The position numbers were made by a program, and so were the translations under genes. Below, piece by piece: positions 12,820 to 14,430 of a stretch of 14,430 nt of DNA; the stretch's first letter is position 1, and every line of letters starts with the position of its first letter. The notes under the pieces were generated by a model, which did no database searches, was not told where the DNA came from, and worked only from the letters and a program-made list of their open reading frames with translations. Origin of the DNA: an uncultured Bacilli bacterium. GTDB taxonomy: Bacteria > Bacillota_I > Bacilli_A > RF39 > UBA660. The stretch is taken from contig CANRHY010000009.1 in NCBI GenBank assembly GCA_947630515.1, positions 1 through 14,430 on the forward strand. The letters run 5' to 3'.

Positions 12820-14421
12820 ATGAATAAGAAGTATATAATAATAAGTATAGTAAGTGTGTTAGTAATATTAATAGGAGTAACTATAGCATACTATAGTGCA
12901 GTAATAACAGGAGATAAAAAGAAAATAACAATAAATACTAAAGAACTACAGATAGTATTTCATAATGGAGAAGAAATAAATGAAATAGAAATAGAAGCAC
13001 CATGGGAAACAAGTAAAGAATTTAGTGTAGAAAGTAAAAGCCTAGATATATTTTATTATAATATAGTATTACAAGATTTAATAAATGGTTTTACTTCAAA
13101 TACATTAGAATACAAGATAACATGTACTGAAGGTGAAGGATATTCAATGGATAACTTTGAACCAGTACCAGCTTCACCTGAGAAGAGTGACCAAATATTA
13201 ATAGAAGGAATAGAGTTACAACCAAAAGCAATACATACATATAAAATAGAATTTAAGTATGATAATAAAGAAGATATAGACCAAAGTGATGATATGGGGA
13301 AGACTTTAAGCGGAAGTTTATATATAACAAAGGGAGAAAAGAAAGAAATATTGGTAGCAGATTTTTATAAAAAAATGGAAAAGCAATATCCTGATACTAT
13401 AAATATAAAAAGAGATAATTTCAATACTACAATAACAGAAGCAAGTGCATATTATGAAAATGGGAATTTCATAGAAAGTAGTATAACAGGAGCAAGTAGT
13501 TTAAAAAATAAAGTATATTATTATACAGGAGCACTAACAAATAACTGGGTAAGTTTTGCAGATGGAAGTTTGAGATTATTGTATGGAGGACCAGCAACTG
13601 ATAAAGGTGCTAATGAAAATCAATATATAGGAAGTACAAGAACATATAATCCAACATATAATAATACAAGATATGTAGGCTTCAAATATGGAAATGCAAG
13701 TTCTCTAAGTAATAATAGACAAAACACAGAAAATTCACCAATATTAGGACCAGATGAGGATACACATGATACAGGAAATGAAGTAACATTAAATGGTTGG
13801 TATAATCAAAAAATAAAAACTACATATGACTCATACATAAGCAAAACTGCAGTATATTGTAATGATAGGGGAACAAACTCATATAATGCTACAAGTACAA
13901 TGTACTATGCAGCATATGATAGACTAAACAGTAATAAGAGACCAAGTTATAAATGTGGTGTAAAGGTAAATGGAACTTCATATAGTGGACTATATGATAG
14001 TACACAAGCAGAAGAAGATAAATTTAGCGGAATGAATAGCAAAGCTAAACTAACAAATCCAATAGGCTTAATAACAGCAGACGAAATAGTATTTGCAGGA
14101 GGAAAATATGGTACATCACTATCCTCTCCATATGCATATTATTACAACAATGCCGATGGCACTAAATCCGCAACCGGTTCAAATTACTGGTGGACGATGA
14201 GTCCGTTTTACGCCAGCGGCAGCGGCCGCGCGGCCGTGTTCCGCGTGTACGGCTCTACCAGCCCTGGTCAGTTGAACGGCGGCAACGTCGACAGCACTTT
14301 CGCCGTGCGTCCGGTAGTTTCTCTGAAATCTTGCGTTCTGCTTTCTGATTCGACTGGAACCACAGACGATCCTTTCGTGGTTCAAACAATAAGTGAAGAA
14401 TGTGCTAGAAGTGATAATTAG
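12820..14421 (+). CDS. Membrane-anchored exported protein with a DGR-like variable C-terminal domain
   Basis: A 533-residue protein. Residues about 5-26 are a strongly hydrophobic signal anchor (IIISIVSVLVILIGVTIAYY), followed by a beta-rich extracellular region (about 35-175) of unrecognised family and a larger C-terminal domain. The domain ends in NYWWTMSP (455-462), a variable-looking stretch (463-497) and RPVVSLKS (497-504), the pattern of C-type-lectin/DUF6273-like domains used as targets of diversity-generating retroelements. Cysteines 347, 379, 505 and 528 could form disulfides. There is no LPxTG motif, so the N-terminal segment is the likely anchor. The ATG at 12820 follows AAAGGAG (12803-12809). 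Codon use differs from the neighbours: the first 14 isoleucines are all ATA. Codons 442-521 are GC-rich, and the last 12 codons are AT-rich again. It probably displays a binding surface outside the cell; the ligand is unknown. Domain naming rests on sequence pattern only. Confidence 0.8.
   Translation: MNKKYIIISIVSVLVILIGVTIAYYSAVITGDKKKITINTKELQIVFHNGEEINEIEIEAPWETSKEFSVESKSLDIFYYNIVLQDLINGFTSNTLEYKITCTEGEGYSMDNFEPVPASPEKSDQILIEGIELQPKAIHTYKIEFKYDNKEDIDQSDDMGKTLSGSLYITKGEKKEILVADFYKKMEKQYPDTINIKRDNFNTTITEASAYYENGNFIESSITGASSLKNKVYYYTGALTNNWVSFADGSLRLLYGGPATDKGANENQYIGSTRTYNPTYNNTRYVGFKYGNASSLSNNRQNTENSPILGPDEDTHDTGNEVTLNGWYNQKIKTTYDSYISKTAVYCNDRGTNSYNATSTMYYAAYDRLNSNKRPSYKCGVKVNGTSYSGLYDSTQAEEDKFSGMNSKAKLTNPIGLITADEIVFAGGKYGTSLSSPYAYYYNNADGTKSATGSNYWWTMSPFYASGSGRAAVFRVYGSTSPGQLNGGNVDSTFAVRPVVSLKSCVLLSDSTGTTDDPFVVQTISEECARSDN
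14143..14382 (+). other. GC-rich 3' cassette, candidate DGR variable region
   Basis: The AT-rich gene turns sharply GC-rich here (79 of 120 bases are G or C at 14191-14310) and returns to AT-rich near 14383, all in one reading frame. The core, 14206-14310, has 23 of 35 codons ending in C, including seven in a row (14209-14229), and only 14 adenines in 105 bases. This is what is expected if AAC codons of a template repeat were copied with random substitution at adenines, leaving the third-position C fixed and never making a stop codon. The flanks (14143-14205 and 14311-14382) are less extreme and would be the conserved homology arms. No template copy is in this window. Confidence 0.65.
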
Positions 14422-14430
14422 TTGATTTAA

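Noticed and set aside
14143..14382. The GC-rich block as an assembly chimera or vector contamination (it contains GCGGCCGC, a NotI site, at 14222-14229)
   Set aside because: The reading frame runs through both edges without interruption, the encoded motifs complete the same domain as the AT-rich part, and the composition returns to host-like before the stop codon. Read mapping across both edges would settle it.
14179..14385. 68-residue minus-strand open frame under the GC-rich block
   Set aside because: It exists because GC-rich DNA lacks stop codons. It has no ribosome site or promoter and its arginine/alanine-rich sequence is not protein-like.
1..14430. CRISPR array, tRNA or rRNA genes, insertion sequences
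   Set aside because: No regularly spaced repeats, cloverleaf-like GC-rich segments, rRNA sequence or transposase motifs were seen on either strand.

Overview
This window is a very AT-rich stretch with one abrupt GC-rich island near its right end. It most likely comes from a strictly anaerobic, low-GC Bacillota, perhaps one of the gut lineages near the Bacilli/Mollicutes boundary. The reasons are the A/T-ending codons, strong AGGAG-type ribosome sites, TATAAT promoters, short U-tailed terminators and a pyruvate:ferredoxin oxidoreductase. TGA acts as a stop (4542-4544) and tryptophan is TGG, so this is not a Mycoplasma-type genetic code. Species assignment is inference.

Layout. Positions 1-141 are a divergent promoter region: one promoter reads right into recG, and a near-consensus one reads left out of the window into a transcript that begins with two tandem hairpins. 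recG (142-2139) and a YebC/TACO1-family gene (2155-2871) form a two-gene operon closed by a terminator. A glycan module follows: a GT4 glycosyltransferase fused in frame to a PssD/Alg14-like domain (2946-4544), then a coupled PssE/Alg13-like subunit (4541-5020). Two distinct AAA+ DUF4143-type ATPases (5135-6340 and 6439-7644) come next. Each has its own promoter, and an inverted repeat abuts or overlaps each -35 box. The second is followed after 8 nt by another GT4 glycosyltransferase (7653-8690). The pyruvate:ferredoxin oxidoreductase gene (8746-12171) ends in a terminator shared with a convergent gene. Two small paralogous XRE-type regulators lie on the minus strand (12181-12414 and 12524-12745).

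The most interesting part is the last gene (12820-14421), a membrane-anchored exported protein of 533 residues. Most of it is AT-rich with A-ending codons, but about 240 bp at its 3' end (about 14143-14382) is GC-rich and then returns to host-like composition before the stop. Within this block, 23 of 35 consecutive codons (14206-14310) end in C and adenine is only 14 of 105 bases. The block encodes a WW...SP...VRPVVSL-type C-terminal domain. This is the expected signature of the variable region of a diversity-generating retroelement (DGR), in which adenines of AAC-rich template codons are randomised. No reverse transcriptase or template repeat is in the window, which ends 9 bp after the stop codon, so the DGR core, if present, would lie downstream or elsewhere.

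The glycosyltransferases probably build a surface polysaccharide or glycolipid and the last gene displays a protein on the cell surface, so much of the window concerns the cell envelope. recG, the YebC-family gene and the oxidoreductase are core housekeeping genes. No gene-free stretch exceeds 300 bases; the longest are 1-141 and about 110-115 bp spacers, all described below. I found no tRNA, rRNA, insertion sequence or CRISPR array.
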